Origin: Bacteriovoracaceae bacterium
Lineage (GTDB): Bacteria > Bdellovibrionota > Bacteriovoracia > Bacteriovoracales > Bacteriovoracaceae
NCBI GenBank assembly: GCA_016786485.1
Contig: JAEUWD010000002.1
Coordinates: 1-64,000, forward strand
Direction of reading: 5' to 3'
Length of the DNA stretch: 64,000 nt
Positions 15,027 to 24,649 of the stretch are shown piece by piece; position 1 is the stretch's first letter, and each line of letters opens with the position of its first letter. Under the pieces are notes generated by a model that saw nothing but the letters and a program-made list of their open reading frames with translations, searched no databases and was not told the origin of the DNA. A program made the position numbers and the translations under genes.

Positions 15027-17366
15027 TTATTTCCCCTTTTTAGAATCAAAAATATATTTAGGTCGTAAAGACAGAATCAATGCTGGGAATACAGTCAATG
15101 CAGAGAATGAACTGACCAGCATTGCAAGAGCAATTAAGAATCCCATCCAGATATGCATCGTAAATCCGAAAGAAAACATTAGAACTCCGAATCCTCCAGC
15201 AACAGCCGTACTTACGAAAATTGCAGCTTTACCAGCTGACTTGAACGATTTTTCAATTGCAACGTTCTCATCATCGTAGTTTTTAAGTTCTTCCTTCATT
15301 CTATAACTCATATAGATCCCATAATCGGCACCAATTCCTACGGCCATGGCACTCACAAGAGCTGTTGAAATCATGAGAGGGATTCCAGTAAGCCCCATAA
15401 TTCCGAAGTTAACAAAAACTGCAGCAATCAGAGGAATAAGAATAAAGATCCCAGCAGCAAACGAACGGAAAACGATTGAAGAAACAAGAAAAACAGCTCC
15501 CATAATTTGGAGAATGTTCAAAATTTTCTCACGAACGATAATTTCATTCTGTGCTACGCCGCTTGCAGTTCCACCTCCGATATCTACCTTGACAGTAGAT
15601 GGAAGAACCTCTTTAGCATAAGCAAGAGTTTTTTTGGCCAAAGCATCTACAAGTGTTGAGTCATCTTTTTTCATAAAAACTGAAATCAACGCTTTTTGAT
15701 AGTCATTATCAACAAAGTTGTCGAAATCCCCAGGCTCACCCGAAGATGAATAGAGGAATAAATACTGGGCCACAAGATCAGAACTTTCAGGAACACGGTA
15801 CATAGCTGGATCATCAGCATGCATTGATTTGTTCATCTGTTTCATGAAATCAACAAACGACACCGTTTTTCCGACAATTTCGTCTTTCTTTAAGAATTCT
15901 TGGATTTTCTCCATTCCCTTTAAAACTTCTGGATTCTTAATACCATCAACATCCCCAGCATCGATCACGAATTGGAGAATATTTGTTCCGGCCATTCTTT
16001 CGTTAAGCTTGTCATCATCCAAACGAAATTGAACGTTCTTAGAGAAGTTCTCTTTCCCAGAATTGTTAACGACTAGGAAATACCCTCCAAGAGATAGTCC
16101 TACAACTAACAAACTGGCCACAGCATAAATCTGCTTTCTTTTATGAGAAACGAGGTAAAACAGTTTTTCAATTAATGAATCCCAAACCGTATGTTGCTTC
16201 TCTCTTTCAAACTCCTTTTTACCAGGAGGTGGCAAGATACAACGAAGAGCTGGAATAAATGTTAATTCAAGAACTAAAGCGGCGGCAACTCCAGCAGCGG
16301 AGAAGAGACCAAATGTTCGAATAGATTTAATATCAAAAATAACGAGAGATAAGAAACCGAGTGCCGCAACCGTACACGCTGCAACCATAACATTTCCAAC
16401 TTTAGACAACGCGATTCGAACGGCTTCTTCATTCATCTCTTTCGGAGACATATTAGGATTATTGGTTTTTAATTTGGCAAATTCTTCATAATACCGTTTC
16501 AAAATCTGTACAGCGTGACCAGCGGCGATAGCGAGAATCATAATAGGTGTCGAAGCATTAAATACATCCATTGACTGACCTAGCAATGCTAGAACACCAA
16601 GTGCCCAAATAACTGCGAGGATGGCCGTGACAAGTGGTAGGATCAGTGCCTGAACAGTTCTAAAAGCTTCATAATGGATAATACCGATGATAACTAATGC
16701 AATTAAGAAGAATAACCCCATACGAGATGAGAACATTTCTAAGTTTGCTAAGAAAACTACAATCCCTCCTGTTGCAAAATCAACAGTCCCGTCTTTCTCT
16801 GGAGCAATGATATTATTAATGTAGTCATTGATTGGCGTGTATCCACCAGGGATCTTCGTAAACTCAGCAACAATTGAAGTTGTTTTCTGATCTGCAGAAA
16901 CTAAAAGATCGTTAAAGACAGGGTTTGTTGCGACAGCTTCTTTAATTTTTTCAACATCTTCTGGAGATTTGGGTTCTGACTCCATAATCTGTTGTACGAT
17001 CATCCCCTCTTCATTCCCCGTAATCGCCTTGGTTTTTCTTGAAGCTAAAGAATTGATGTTATTCTTAACTACGCCAGGGGCTTCAGTGATTTTGTCAGTA
17101 ATTCTCTTTACTTTTCCAAGTATCTTTTCATCATAAACTGTACCATTTTTGGCAGTAATTCCAATGATTGCCGAATACTTATTACCAAATACTTTTTCAA
17201 TAAGATTGTTTGTGGCCACATAAGGATGATTCTGAGGAAGAACATCATCAGTGTCTAAAACAATTTTCAACTCTCTGAGCTGAGTCATTAATCCTAAAGT
17301 AACTAGGACAGAGAGAAACATCACTGCCTTTCGATACTTTATAACAAATTTAATCCAACTTTCCAT
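15027..17366 (-). CDS. MMPL/RND-family inner-membrane exporter
   Basis: The 779-residue protein shows the RND superfamily plan: TM1 at the N-terminus, a first periplasmic domain (about 35-215), TM2-6 (about 215-375, including GIIHYEAFRTVQALILPLVT), a cytoplasmic linker, TM7 (about 415-435), a second periplasmic domain and TM8-12 (about 620-770, with GIGADYGIYMSYRMKEEL). It is single-gene MMPL/HpnN-like rather than tripartite AcrB-like. It probably moves lipids or hydrophobic compounds with the LolA-like and DUF1302-like partners encoded just after it. A good GAAGAGGT site precedes the ATG. A perfect 7-2-7 dyad at 17386-17401 sits in its promoter region. Confidence 0.8.
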   Translation of the reverse strand: MESWIKFVIKYRKAVMFLSVLVTLGLMTQLRELKIVLDTDDVLPQNHPYVATNNLIEKVFGNKYSAIIGITAKNGTVYDEKILGKVKRITDKITEAPGVVKNNINSLASRKTKAITGNEEGMIVQQIMESEPKSPEDVEKIKEAVATNPVFNDLLVSADQKTTSIVAEFTKIPGGYTPINDYINNIIAPEKDGTVDFATGGIVVFLANLEMFSSRMGLFFLIALVIIGIIHYEAFRTVQALILPLVTAILAVIWALGVLALLGQSMDVFNASTPIMILAIAAGHAVQILKRYYEEFAKLKTNNPNMSPKEMNEEAVRIALSKVGNVMVAACTVAALGFLSLVIFDIKSIRTFGLFSAAGVAAALVLELTFIPALRCILPPPGKKEFEREKQHTVWDSLIEKLFYLVSHKRKQIYAVASLLVVGLSLGGYFLVVNNSGKENFSKNVQFRLDDDKLNERMAGTNILQFVIDAGDVDGIKNPEVLKGMEKIQEFLKKDEIVGKTVSFVDFMKQMNKSMHADDPAMYRVPESSDLVAQYLFLYSSSGEPGDFDNFVDNDYQKALISVFMKKDDSTLVDALAKKTLAYAKEVLPSTVKVDIGGGTASGVAQNEIIVREKILNILQIMGAVFLVSSIVFRSFAAGIFILIPLIAAVFVNFGIMGLTGIPLMISTALVSAMAVGIGADYGIYMSYRMKEELKNYDDENVAIEKSFKSAGKAAIFVSTAVAGGFGVLMFSFGFTMHIWMGFLIALAMLVSSFSALTVFPALILSLRPKYIFDSKKGK

Positions 17367-17385
17367 ATAACCTCTTCACTTAGAT

Positions 17386-17401
17386 GACTGAACCTTCAGT
17401 C
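17386..17401. promoter_or_regulatory. TetR-type operator candidate for the MMPL operon
   Basis: GACTGAA (17386-17392) and TTCAGTC (17395-17401) are exact inverted arms around CC, 20 bp upstream of the transporter start. Such compact dyads are typical TetR/FadR-family sites before MMPL operons. No TetR-like gene is seen in the window, so the regulator may be encoded elsewhere. Confidence 0.5.
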
Positions 17402-17420
17402 GTTAATTCAATTTTTATAT

Positions 17421-17810
17421 TTAATGGCAACTTAACTCTTCCAGGATTGGGCAATCAGGTCGATTATCACCCTGGCAATTTTTAACAAGATGATTGAGTG
17501 TTTTTAACATTTCTTGAGTCTCTTTAAGCTTTTTTTCGAGTTCATCAATATGTTTAGTTGCAATATTCTTAACCTGTGAACTTGATCTTCCTTTGTTTCT
17601 CCATAGGCCAACAAGCTGTTTGATGTCCTTCATAGAAAACCCTAGCTCTCTTGACCGCTTAACAAATTTCAAAATGTGTACGTCATTTTCTGAATACTGA
17701 CGATAGCCAGCATCAGATCTCGAAGCCTTCGGAATAATTCCTTGTTCTTCATAACGTCTCACCATTTTGCTGCTTATATCAGCTCGCTTTGAAACTTCTC
17801 CAATGTTCAT
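17421..17810 (-). CDS. cueR: CueR-like copper-responsive MerR regulator
   Basis: The 129-residue protein has the MerR-type winged helix (MNIGEVSKRADISSKMVRRY, about 1-70), a long dimerisation helix, and the metal loop CQGDNRPDCPIL near residue 112, with the two Cys spaced as in CueR. Its start overlaps the stop of the copper ATPase gene by one base (TAATG), so it is translated with it. It should activate promoters with a 19-bp spacer when Cu(I) binds. Four such promoters are visible in this window (20034-20064, 20122-20152, 20178-20208, 25075-25105). Confidence 0.88.
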   Translation of the reverse strand: MNIGEVSKRADISSKMVRRYEEQGIIPKASRSDAGYRQYSENDVHILKFVKRSRELGFSMKDIKQLVGLWRNKGRSSSQVKNIATKHIDELEKKLKETQEMLKTLNHLVKNCQGDNRPDCPILEELSCH

Positions 17811-20014
17811 TACAGATCTCCTTTACTAATTACGGATTTCCAGTTTTTTAATAATAATGAATTTGTAACAACGCTTACTGAACTCAAGGCCATCGCTGCA
17901 CCAGCAACAACTGGGCTCAAATATCCAAATGCAGCAAGAGGTATACCGATTATGTTATAAACAAAGGCCCAAAAAAGGTTCTGCTTTATTTTCGTATATG
18001 TTCTTCTTGATACAGAAACGGCATCAGGAATGAGGAGAGGATTTCCTCTCATTAGAGTGATTCCTGCCGTATGCATGGCCACATCTGTCCCTGTCGACAT
18101 CGCCATCCCTACATGGGCAGCAGCAAGTGCTGGAGCATCGTTAATACCATCTCCAATCATGCCTACAATTTCTCCATTTTTTCTAAGTTCTTGAATCACT
18201 TCTGCTTTATGTTCAGGAAGAACCTCAGCCCTTACCTCATCTATACCCAGTTCTTGGGCAACAGCATAAGCACTTCCCTTATTATCCCCAGTCAACATGA
18301 CAGTCTTGATTCCAAGTTTTTTGAGTTCTTCAATAGTTTTCTTCGAAGATCCTTTAATCATGTCACTAAAACTAATTAACCCAATAACCTTATTATTTTC
18401 TACATCAATAAGATAAGAAACAGTTTCTCCAACTACCTCTCTCTCTTCTGTAAATTGAAGAGTCTCGCCTTCAAATATATTTAGACCTTGAATAACTCTT
18501 TTGCTTCCTACAATATAATGGCGTCCTTCAATCGTCGCTTCAAGTCCTCTTCCAGGTAAAGCTTTTATTGATTCTGCATGACCAGGAACAATATTTTTCT
18601 TGCGAGCTTCATCAATGATTGCCTTAGCAAGTGGATGCTCACTTCCATTTTGAATCGTCGCTAAAACACTTAGTACTTCCGTGAGTGGTCTATCAATGGC
18701 CACAAGTTTTTTCACCTGTGGCTTCCCTTCTGTTAATGTTCCTGTTTTATCAAATGCAATAGTTGTTAAAGAATGAGCAACCTCTAAGCTTTCAGCATCT
18801 TTAATAAGTATTCCTGCTCTGGCCGCTGCTCCAGTCCCCACCATAATTGAGGTTGGTGTAGCTAGGCCAAGAGCACACGGACAAGCGATCACAAGTACAG
18901 ACACTCCATGAATAATTGCCATCTCCCAATCATGAGAAATAAATCCTGTGATTAGAACTGTTAAAGCGGTTATTATAATTACGGCTGGAACGAAGACAGC
19001 ACTTACTTTATCCACTAGCCTCTGAATCGGAGCTTTAACTGCTTGAGCATCTTCAATGAGCCTAATAATCCTAGAAAGCATAGTTTCTTTGCCAGTGGCT
19101 GTTACTTCAACAATGATAAGTCCTTCCCCGTTGACCGATCCTCCAACAATTTTATCAGATTCTTGTTTGCTTACTGGTAAGCTTTCTCCCGTTATAAGAG
19201 ACTCATCAACATGCGTTTTTCCTTTTTGAATTACTCCATCAACGGGGATTCTTTCACCCGGTCTAATGATCACTCTATCCGCCAGTCTTACTTTCTCCAC
19301 AGGTACTTCAATTTCGATATTATCTTTCAAAACTCTGGCCATAGAAGGGCGAAGATTTTGTAATGCTCTGATAGCCTCCGACGTTTGTGTCTTGGCCTTA
19401 CTTTCTAAGTATTTTCCGAGTAAGACTAAAGTGATAATGACAGATGAACCTTCAAAATATAGATGAGGCATTTGATGCTCTAAGTGATCCAGACCTTTCA
19501 GCATAAGATAGAGACTCAAGCTATATGCAGCTGTCGTTCCTAGAGCAACTAACAACTCCATATTACCAGTTCTGGCCTTAATCGCTCCCCATGCAGATTT
19601 ATAAAATCTCCAACCGATAAAAAACTGAACTGGAGTAGCCAGAGCAAGTTGTATCCATGCATTTGGCATAAGATTTATGCCAAATGGATCAAAAATCATT
19701 GGTAATACGAGAGGAAGAGTTAATACAGAAGCTATAATGATAAGAATCTTCTCTTGCCTTAAGCGCTCTTCATTAGAATTCTTTGCGGGACTTTCATCAC
19801 TCACAAGAGAAGCTTCATAACCAGCATTTTTAATAAGATTCACGATTTCTGAAGCTTCTAATTTTGAAGCTTCATAGTGGACATTCGCTTTCTCCGTAGC
19901 AAGGTTAACCGATGCTGATAACACGCCAGAATTCTTTTTTAGAACTTTCTCTATTCGACCTACGCATGAAGCACAAGTCATTCCTTTAATATCTAGATCA
20001 ATACTTTGTTGCAT
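17810..20014 (-). CDS. copA: Cu(I)-exporting P1B-type ATPase CopA
   Basis: The 734-residue protein has one N-terminal HMA domain (GMTCASCVGRIEKVL), eight predicted membrane helices, the transmembrane metal motif [10 protein letters not shown], the phosphorylation motif DKTGTLTEGK, the nucleotide-binding SEHPLAKAI and the hinge [11 protein letters not shown]. It pumps Cu(I) out of the cytoplasm. I chose the ATG at 20014 (AAGGA 7 bases upstream), because an upstream ATG at 20035 overlaps the -10 box of the promoter and would not be transcribed. It is followed by cueR with a one-base overlap, giving a self-regulating operon. Confidence 0.92.
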   Translation of the reverse strand: MQQSIDLDIKGMTCASCVGRIEKVLKKNSGVLSASVNLATEKANVHYEASKLEASEIVNLIKNAGYEASLVSDESPAKNSNEERLRQEKILIIIASVLTLPLVLPMIFDPFGINLMPNAWIQLALATPVQFFIGWRFYKSAWGAIKARTGNMELLVALGTTAAYSLSLYLMLKGLDHLEHQMPHLYFEGSSVIITLVLLGKYLESKAKTQTSEAIRALQNLRPSMARVLKDNIEIEVPVEKVRLADRVIIRPGERIPVDGVIQKGKTHVDESLITGESLPVSKQESDKIVGGSVNGEGLIIVEVTATGKETMLSRIIRLIEDAQAVKAPIQRLVDKVSAVFVPAVIIITALTVLITGFISHDWEMAIIHGVSVLVIACPCALGLATPTSIMVGTGAAARAGILIKDAESLEVAHSLTTIAFDKTGTLTEGKPQVKKLVAIDRPLTEVLSVLATIQNGSEHPLAKAIIDEARKKNIVPGHAESIKALPGRGLEATIEGRHYIVGSKRVIQGLNIFEGETLQFTEEREVVGETVSYLIDVENNKVIGLISFSDMIKGSSKKTIEELKKLGIKTVMLTGDNKGSAYAVAQELGIDEVRAEVLPEHKAEVIQELRKNGEIVGMIGDGINDAPALAAAHVGMAMSTGTDVAMHTAGITLMRGNPLLIPDAVSVSRRTYTKIKQNLFWAFVYNIIGIPLAAFGYLSPVVAGAAMALSSVSVVTNSLLLKNWKSVISKGDL

Positions 20015-20033
20015 AAAATAATCCTTTGTAGGC

Positions 20034-20064
20034 ATCGTAAACCTTCCCCTCTAGGTAAGGTCAA
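20034..20064 (-). promoter_or_regulatory. CueR-type promoter of copA-cueR (proximal)
   Basis: On the minus strand TTGACC (20064-20059) and TACGAT (20039-20034) are 19 bp apart. The spacer carries the dyad ACCTTAC...GGAAGGT (20041-20061). A long spacer with this dyad is diagnostic of MerR-family activation. It sets the transcription start near 20027, upstream of the chosen ATG. Confidence 0.8.
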
Positions 20065-20121
20065 GTGCCAAATATCTAAATATTAACCATTTTTTAGACG
20101 CACCTTTTAAAACCTTCCCAA

Positions 20122-20152
20122 ATCATAAACCTTCCCCTCGTGGCAACCTCAA
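20122..20152 (-). promoter_or_regulatory. Second, distal CueR-type promoter of copA
   Basis: On the minus strand TTGAGG (20152-20147) and TATGAT (20127-20122) are again 19 bp apart. The -10-proximal half-site GGAAGGT is kept, while the other half is degenerate. It lies in tandem 88 bp upstream of the proximal promoter, with the same orientation. Confidence 0.6.
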
Positions 20153-20177
20153 GCATTTATTTTATGAAAAAAACCGA

Positions 20178-20208
20178 TTGACCTTACTCTAGGGGGAAGG
20201 CTCAGAAT
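20178..20208 (+). promoter_or_regulatory. CueR-type promoter of the chaperone operon
   Basis: TTGACC (20178-20183) and CAGAAT (20203-20208) are 19 bp apart, and the spacer carries ACCTTAC...GGAAGGC. It faces away from the copA promoters, so the region is a divergent copper-controlled control region. Confidence 0.75.
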
Positions 20209-20237
20209 TAGGCAAAGTACAACGAAGGAGAATATGT

Positions 20238-20468
20238 ATGTACAATTTTAAAGTTCAATCCATGACGTGTATGAGCTGTTTTCATAATATTGAAGAATCT
20301 CTTAAGGAATTTGATCCAACAATTAAAGCTTCAGCGGATATTAAGACTAAGACAGTGACTGTAGAATCAACTCAAACTTATGAGAAAATCAAAGAAATCA
20401 TAGAAGAAGAAGCAGGCTATCCAGTTTGTGAAGACAAGCCTTCATGTTGCGGCTCAAAAGCTGTGTAA
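20238..20468 (+). CDS. CopZ-like copper chaperone (HMA domain)
   Basis: This 76-residue cytoplasmic protein has a single heavy-metal-associated domain with the Cu-binding MTCMSC at residues 9-14. The C-terminal tail has three extra cysteines (VCEDKPSCCGSK), which is unusual for CopZ. GAAGGAG lies upstream of the ATG. It probably carries Cu(I) to the CopA pump encoded divergently. It is the first gene behind the CueR-type promoter at 20178-20208. Confidence 0.8.
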   Translation: MYNFKVQSMTCMSCFHNIEESLKEFDPTIKASADIKTKTVTVESTQTYEKIKEIIEEEAGYPVCEDKPSCCGSKAV

Positions 20469-20479
20469 TAAGGGGCCAA

Positions 20480-21118
20480 ATGCTTAAGCGACTATTCGGA
20501 TTAATTACTTTACTCCTATCAACTTCTGTTATGTCCCATCCTGTAATCTATAAAGGAGGAACAGTAGTTTCCTCCTTTAACATGAGTAGCTACAGTGACA
20601 ACCAGCTTCTTTACTCATTTTCTTCTCGATGGGCGACAGGGTTAAATCACTGGAGATTTACGAAGGATCAACAAAATACAGAGATTGGCCTCGCTCGCCT
20701 GAATTATCTTTTATGGAGAAGAAATACCGAGGATTCTCAGGCGAACATTTACCTGCTTTCTGGAGCTGGAATGATGGATTCGGAAATAGATAAAAAATCC
20801 ACTGCAGTCGCATTCATGAGCGGCTTTGAAGCCGATTGGGAAACTCGGACTCTTTATACGGCCCTCAAACACTACCAATTTAATAGCCCTGCTACTTCAG
20901 ATCTAACGATGACCCAAGCAAGAATCGGTTTCTCACCATTTGAATCAGATTTTGAAAACCTACAATCATGGTTCATGCTTCAGGCCATGTATATGCCTGA
21001 AATCGAGAAAAAAATAATTCTGACTCCCATGCTAAGATTTTTTTATAAAAACGTTCTTTGGGAGTTTGGATCGAGTACTAGGGGTGAATGGATGTTAAAT
21101 CTGATGGTCCATTATTAA
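20480..21118 (+). CDS. Predicted outer-membrane or periplasmic protein of the copper operon
   Basis: The ATG at 20480 has AGGGG just upstream and opens a 212-residue protein with a signal peptide (MLKRLFGLITLLLSTSVMSH). A longer frame from 20444 overlaps the chaperone gene but spoils the signal peptide. The mature part alternates hydrophobic and polar residues with many aromatics and ends LMVHY, which suggests a small beta-barrel. I do not recognise a family. It lies 11 bp after the chaperone gene and should be copper-induced with it. Confidence 0.6.
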   Translation: MLKRLFGLITLLLSTSVMSHPVIYKGGTVVSSFNMSSYSDNQLLYSFSSRWATGLNHWRFTKDQQNTEIGLARLNYLLWRRNTEDSQANIYLLSGAGMMDSEIDKKSTAVAFMSGFEADWETRTLYTALKHYQFNSPATSDLTMTQARIGFSPFESDFENLQSWFMLQAMYMPEIEKKIILTPMLRFFYKNVLWEFGSSTRGEWMLNLMVHY

Positions 21119-21171
21119 AAATGTCACAAATGGGAATTTAAAACGTCCTACTAAGTATAAGGAGAGAAAGT

Positions 21172-21450
21172 ATGAAATATGCAACAATTCTAGTTATGAC
21201 GTCTTTATTATCAATTCAGGCATATGCGGCTGAAATTAATGTTAAAGTAAGCGGCATGGTCTGCTCAATGTGTGCCCAAGGAATTCAAAAGAAATTTTCC
21301 AATGAAAAATCTGTTGAAAAGATCAAAGTAAATCTTGATAACAAACTTGTTCAAATTCTAACGAAAGATGGCCAAAATATTTCGGATGAAAAAATCAAAG
21401 AACTAATATCAGAAGCAGGTTACAATGTTGCAGAAATTGAAAGGAAGTAA
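21172..21450 (+). CDS. Periplasmic HMA-domain metal-binding protein (MerP-like)
   Basis: The 92-residue product has a signal peptide (MKYATILVMTSLLSIQAYAA) and one HMA domain with VSGMVCSMCAQGIQKKF (metal-binding CxxC). Length and layout match MerP-like periplasmic chaperones. The gene for a MerT-like membrane protein overlaps its 3' end by 26 bp, as expected for a partner pair. In this copper-controlled cluster the likely ligand is copper rather than mercury; no merA or merR (mercury type) gene is seen. AAGGAG precedes the ATG. Confidence 0.8.
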   Translation: MKYATILVMTSLLSIQAYAAEINVKVSGMVCSMCAQGIQKKFSNEKSVEKIKVNLDNKLVQILTKDGQNISDEKIKELISEAGYNVAEIERK

Positions 21451-21802
21451 ATTTGCAAGTTGGCTTGGATTATTTAGTTCCCTAGGTACTCTTCTCTGCT
21501 GTGCTATCCCCGCCACCCTCGTCATACTAGGCTTTGGTGCTACTTTAGCGTCCTTCCTTGGAAACTTTCCTCAGCTAATTTGGCTGTCAGAGAATAAAGG
21601 AATCGTATTCGGCACTAGCTTATTCATGCTTTCTGTTTCTTATATTGCTCAAAAATATTCACAAAGTCAGGTTTGCCCCATTGATCGAAAAGAAGATTGT
21701 GAGAAAACTAAAGACTGGTCTAAACCGCTTTTCAAAATTTCACTCATTATAAATTTAATTGGCATTTTTTATGCTTATGTCCTACCCAAACTTATGAACT
21801 AA
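21425..21802 (+). CDS. MerT-like small membrane transporter
   Basis: This 125-residue protein has three predicted membrane helices. The first contains LLCCAIPATLVILGFGA, a vicinal Cys pair as in MerT, and a Cys-containing loop follows (SQVCPIDRKEDC). MerT-type proteins take a metal from a periplasmic HMA protein into the cytoplasm. The gene overlaps the MerP-like gene. Import beside copper exporters would seem contradictory unless copper is delivered to the CopA or CopZ proteins, so the role is uncertain. Confidence 0.65.
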   Translation: MLQKLKGSKFASWLGLFSSLGTLLCCAIPATLVILGFGATLASFLGNFPQLIWLSENKGIVFGTSLFMLSVSYIAQKYSQSQVCPIDRKEDCEKTKDWSKPLFKISLIINLIGIFYAYVLPKLMN

Positions 21803-21810
21803 GGAGTTTT

Positions 21811-22212
21811 ATGAAGTTTCTCATTACATCTATGGTATTCTTATCCTTTTCAGCTTTTGCTCACAATCTCAAAACGGGATCTTATGTCGAGATGCAAGAC
21901 AAACTTGCTTCTGATGACTTTCAAGGGGCGATGAAGATTCAGAAACAAATCTGTGAAAAAGAACTCGATGAGAAGCATAAAAAAGAATACCAAGATTGCG
22001 GTAAAAAGTTTAAGGATATCAAAGATATTCGTGAGTCGTTCAAAAGTCTTTCTGAGTTCTATATTAAGCATGGAGACACTAAAGAAATTGATGGTCTCCT
22101 AGTTGCTTATTGCCCGATGGCAAAAGCGAAATGGATTCAAAAGAAAGGATCAATTCGAAATCCATACTACGGGAAATCAATGCTTGACTGTGGTGGAGAA
22201 GTAGATAAGTAA
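21811..22212 (+). CDS. Exported DUF3347-like protein of copper clusters
   Basis: This 133-residue protein has a signal peptide (MKFLITSMVFLSFSAFA) and a helical body. The C-terminal pattern CPMAKAKWIQKKGSIRNPYYG followed by MLDCGG resembles the DUF3347 signature found with CusB and copper-binding proteins. AAGGAG lies seven bases upstream. It is the last gene of the plus-strand copper operon and is followed by the hairpin at 22231-22258. A periplasmic copper-binding role is inferred from family context. Confidence 0.65.
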   Translation: MKFLITSMVFLSFSAFAHNLKTGSYVEMQDKLASDDFQGAMKIQKQICEKELDEKHKKEYQDCGKKFKDIKDIRESFKSLSEFYIKHGDTKEIDGLLVAYCPMAKAKWIQKKGSIRNPYYGKSMLDCGGEVDK

Positions 22213-22230
22213 TTTTTTGTTTTTTAAGAC

Positions 22231-22258
22231 GACCCATCAGCAATTTAACTGATGGGTC
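22231..22258. terminator. Terminator between converging copper operons
   Basis: GACCCATCAG (22231-22240) and CTGATGGGTC (22249-22258) form a perfect 10-bp stem with a short loop, followed by TTTAG on the plus strand. It lies 18 bp after the DUF3347-like gene and 9 bp from the stop of the opposite ATPase gene, so it may serve both. Confidence 0.75.
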
Positions 22259-22267
22259 TTTAGTTCC

Positions 22268-24634
22268 TTAATCATCCAAATCAGAATGTCTTAGTCGTAG
22301 TGAATTTCCAATTACAGAAACTGAACTTAAGCTCATAGCGAGGCTGGCCAGCATTGGACTTAGTAATATTCCAAACGCTGGATATAAAACTCCAGCAGCT
22401 AAAGGTACTCCTAGTGCATTGTAGCCAAAGGCGAAAAGAAGATTTTGTCGAATATTTTTCATCGTCATTATGCTTAATCGATGCGCTCTTTGAATACCAA
22501 CTAAATCCCCCTTAACAAGCGTCACCCCAGCACTTTCAATAGCGACATCTGCTCCTGTCCCCATCGCAATTCCGACATCGGCTTGTGCTAATGAAGGAGC
22601 ATCGTTAATACCATCTCCGGCCATTGCGACTTTTTTCCCTTCTTTTTGCAGTTTTTTTATAACTTCATGCTTTTGGTCTGGAAGAACTTCAGCAATAACT
22701 TTATCAATGCCAAGCTCTCGCCCAACAACATCAGCGGTATTCTTGTTGTCTCCAGTAAGCATCACAACCTCAATACCTTTCGAATGAAAATACTGAATAG
22801 CTGGTTTTGAAGATTCTTTAATTGGATCTTTCACAGAAATTACTCCGGCAGGTGATCCATCAATCGCAACAAGCATAACTCCTTGACCTTCAGACTGAAG
22901 TACTTTGGCCATCTCCACTAATGTGGTCGAATCGACTCCATTACTTTCTAAAAGCTTCCTATTCCCTACAAGAACTTTTTTTCCTTGGACTATTCCAGAA
23001 ATTCCCATTCCTGTAACAGAGTTGAAATTCGAAACTTCGGCCAAAACTAATTTTTTCTCTTCAGCACCGGCTACAATCGCTTCTGCCAGTGGATGCTCAC
23101 TTGATTTCTCTAATGCTGCTGATAATGCTAAAACATCATCTTCAGCATATCCGTTGACTGTTTGTACAACTGAAAATTTTGGTTTACCTAAAGTTAAAGT
23201 GCCTGTTTTATCAACTACAAGAGTGTTGATTTTCTCTAGTCTTTCTAAGGCTTCTGCATTTTTTACTAAAACGCCATGAGTAGCACCTTTACCAACTCCT
23301 ACCATAATGGACATTGGGGTTGCTAGGCCAAGAGCACATGGGCAAGCAATAATCAAAACCGCCACTGCATTGACGATAGCATAGGTCAGCCTTGGTTCTG
23401 GACCTATGAAGTACCAAATACAAGCAGTGATAATAGAAATAAGAACGACGGCAGGAACAAAGTATGATGATACTGTATCAGCAAGTTTTTGAATTGGAGT
23501 TCTGCTACGTTGCGCTTGCGATACCATTTTCACGATCTGAGATAATAAAGTATCTGAGCCTACCTTAGTCGCTTTCATGATAAACGAGCCTGTGGAATTG
23601 ATAGTGGCTCCAGTAACCTTATCGCCTACTTCTTTTTCGACAGGAACGGGTTCTCCCGAAATCATCGATTCGTCTATGACACTTTGACCTTCTGTGATGA
23701 CTCCATCAACAGGAACTTTTTCTCCTGGGCGTACTCTAAGGAGATCGTTTTCTTTAATCAGATCAATTGAAACATCCTCTTCCTTACCGTCAGCTGTTAC
23801 CCTTCTCGCTGTTTTTGGGGCCAGCTCAAGAAGTGACCTAATAGCATTTCCAGTTTGACTTCTCGCCCGTAGCTCAAGAACTTGTCCCAATAAAACGAGT
23901 GTAATAATCACGGCCGAAGCTTCGTAGTATAAAGGAACCATTCCTCCATGAAATCTCATACTTTCAGGAAAAAAATCTGGTACGAAAGTCGCAAAGACAC
24001 TAAATATGTAAGCGACACCTGTGCCTATAGCAATCAGGGTAAACATATTAAGATTTCTTGTTTTAATAGAATCCCATCCTCTTTCAAAAAACGGAATTCC
24101 GGCCCATAAAACAACAGGTGATGCCATAAGTAACTGAAGGCCTGCATACAACCAATGTGGCATGGCATGCTGAACAGGCTGCCCTGGGATAAGATCCGAC
24201 ATGGCCAAGAATAGAAGTGGCACCGACAAAAATACACTCACCTTAAAACGCTTAGTAAAGTCAACTAACTCAGGATTCTCTTCATCATCTAAACTAATTT
24301 CTTCTGGCTCCAAGGCCATTCCACAAATTGGACAATTGCCTGGTCCTTTTTGACGAACTTCAGGATGCATAGGACATGTGTAGATTTTTGCCTTATCAGC
24401 TTCAGAAACTACACTTTTTTGATTTTCTTTATGTAGATATGTATGAGGTGATAAATCAAATTTGCCTTTGCACTTTATGCTACAAAAGAAATAATCCTTG
24501 CCATGAAAATTAGTTTTTCCGCCCTTTGCTGTTTCAGGATTAACCTTCATTCCGCATACCGGATCAGTTACTTCACTTGTATCCCCTGCACTCCCACAAC
24601 TATGACCATGATGTCCTGAATGATTATGTTCCAT
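22268..24634 (-). CDS. Second copper P1B-type ATPase with YHS and HMBD zinc-ribbon-like domains
   Basis: The 788-residue protein starts with a His-rich tail ([10 protein letters not shown]), then a YHS domain ([10 protein letters not shown]...[10 protein letters not shown], about 24-70) and a heavy-metal-binding domain ([20 protein letters not shown], about 85-110). The P-type ATPase core follows, with [29 protein letters not shown] and [11 protein letters not shown]. The CPC motif marks Cu(I) transport. The N-terminus differs from the first CopA, so this pump may receive copper from another source or work at another rate. AGAGAGG precedes the ATG. It follows the small periplasmic protein gene by 15 bp, under the promoter at 25075-25105. 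Confidence 0.88.
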   Translation of the reverse strand: MEHNHSGHHGHSCGSAGDTSEVTDPVCGMKVNPETAKGGKTNFHGKDYFFCSIKCKGKFDLSPHTYLHKENQKSVVSEADKAKIYTCPMHPEVRQKGPGNCPICGMALEPEEISLDDEENPELVDFTKRFKVSVFLSVPLLFLAMSDLIPGQPVQHAMPHWLYAGLQLLMASPVVLWAGIPFFERGWDSIKTRNLNMFTLIAIGTGVAYIFSVFATFVPDFFPESMRFHGGMVPLYYEASAVIITLVLLGQVLELRARSQTGNAIRSLLELAPKTARRVTADGKEEDVSIDLIKENDLLRVRPGEKVPVDGVITEGQSVIDESMISGEPVPVEKEVGDKVTGATINSTGSFIMKATKVGSDTLLSQIVKMVSQAQRSRTPIQKLADTVSSYFVPAVVLISIITACIWYFIGPEPRLTYAIVNAVAVLIIACPCALGLATPMSIMVGVGKGATHGVLVKNAEALERLEKINTLVVDKTGTLTLGKPKFSVVQTVNGYAEDDVLALSAALEKSSEHPLAEAIVAGAEEKKLVLAEVSNFNSVTGMGISGIVQGKKVLVGNRKLLESNGVDSTTLVEMAKVLQSEGQGVMLVAIDGSPAGVISVKDPIKESSKPAIQYFHSKGIEVVMLTGDNKNTADVVGRELGIDKVIAEVLPDQKHEVIKKLQKEGKKVAMAGDGINDAPSLAQADVGIAMGTGADVAIESAGVTLVKGDLVGIQRAHRLSIMTMKNIRQNLLFAFGYNALGVPLAAGVLYPAFGILLSPMLASLAMSLSSVSVIGNSLRLRHSDLDD

Positions 24635-24649
24635 TGTTGAACCTCTCTA

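Noticed and set aside
21172-21802. Mercury resistance operon
   Set aside because: MerP/MerT-like proteins are present, but there is no mercuric reductase or mercury-type MerR, and the promoter is of the copper CueR type.
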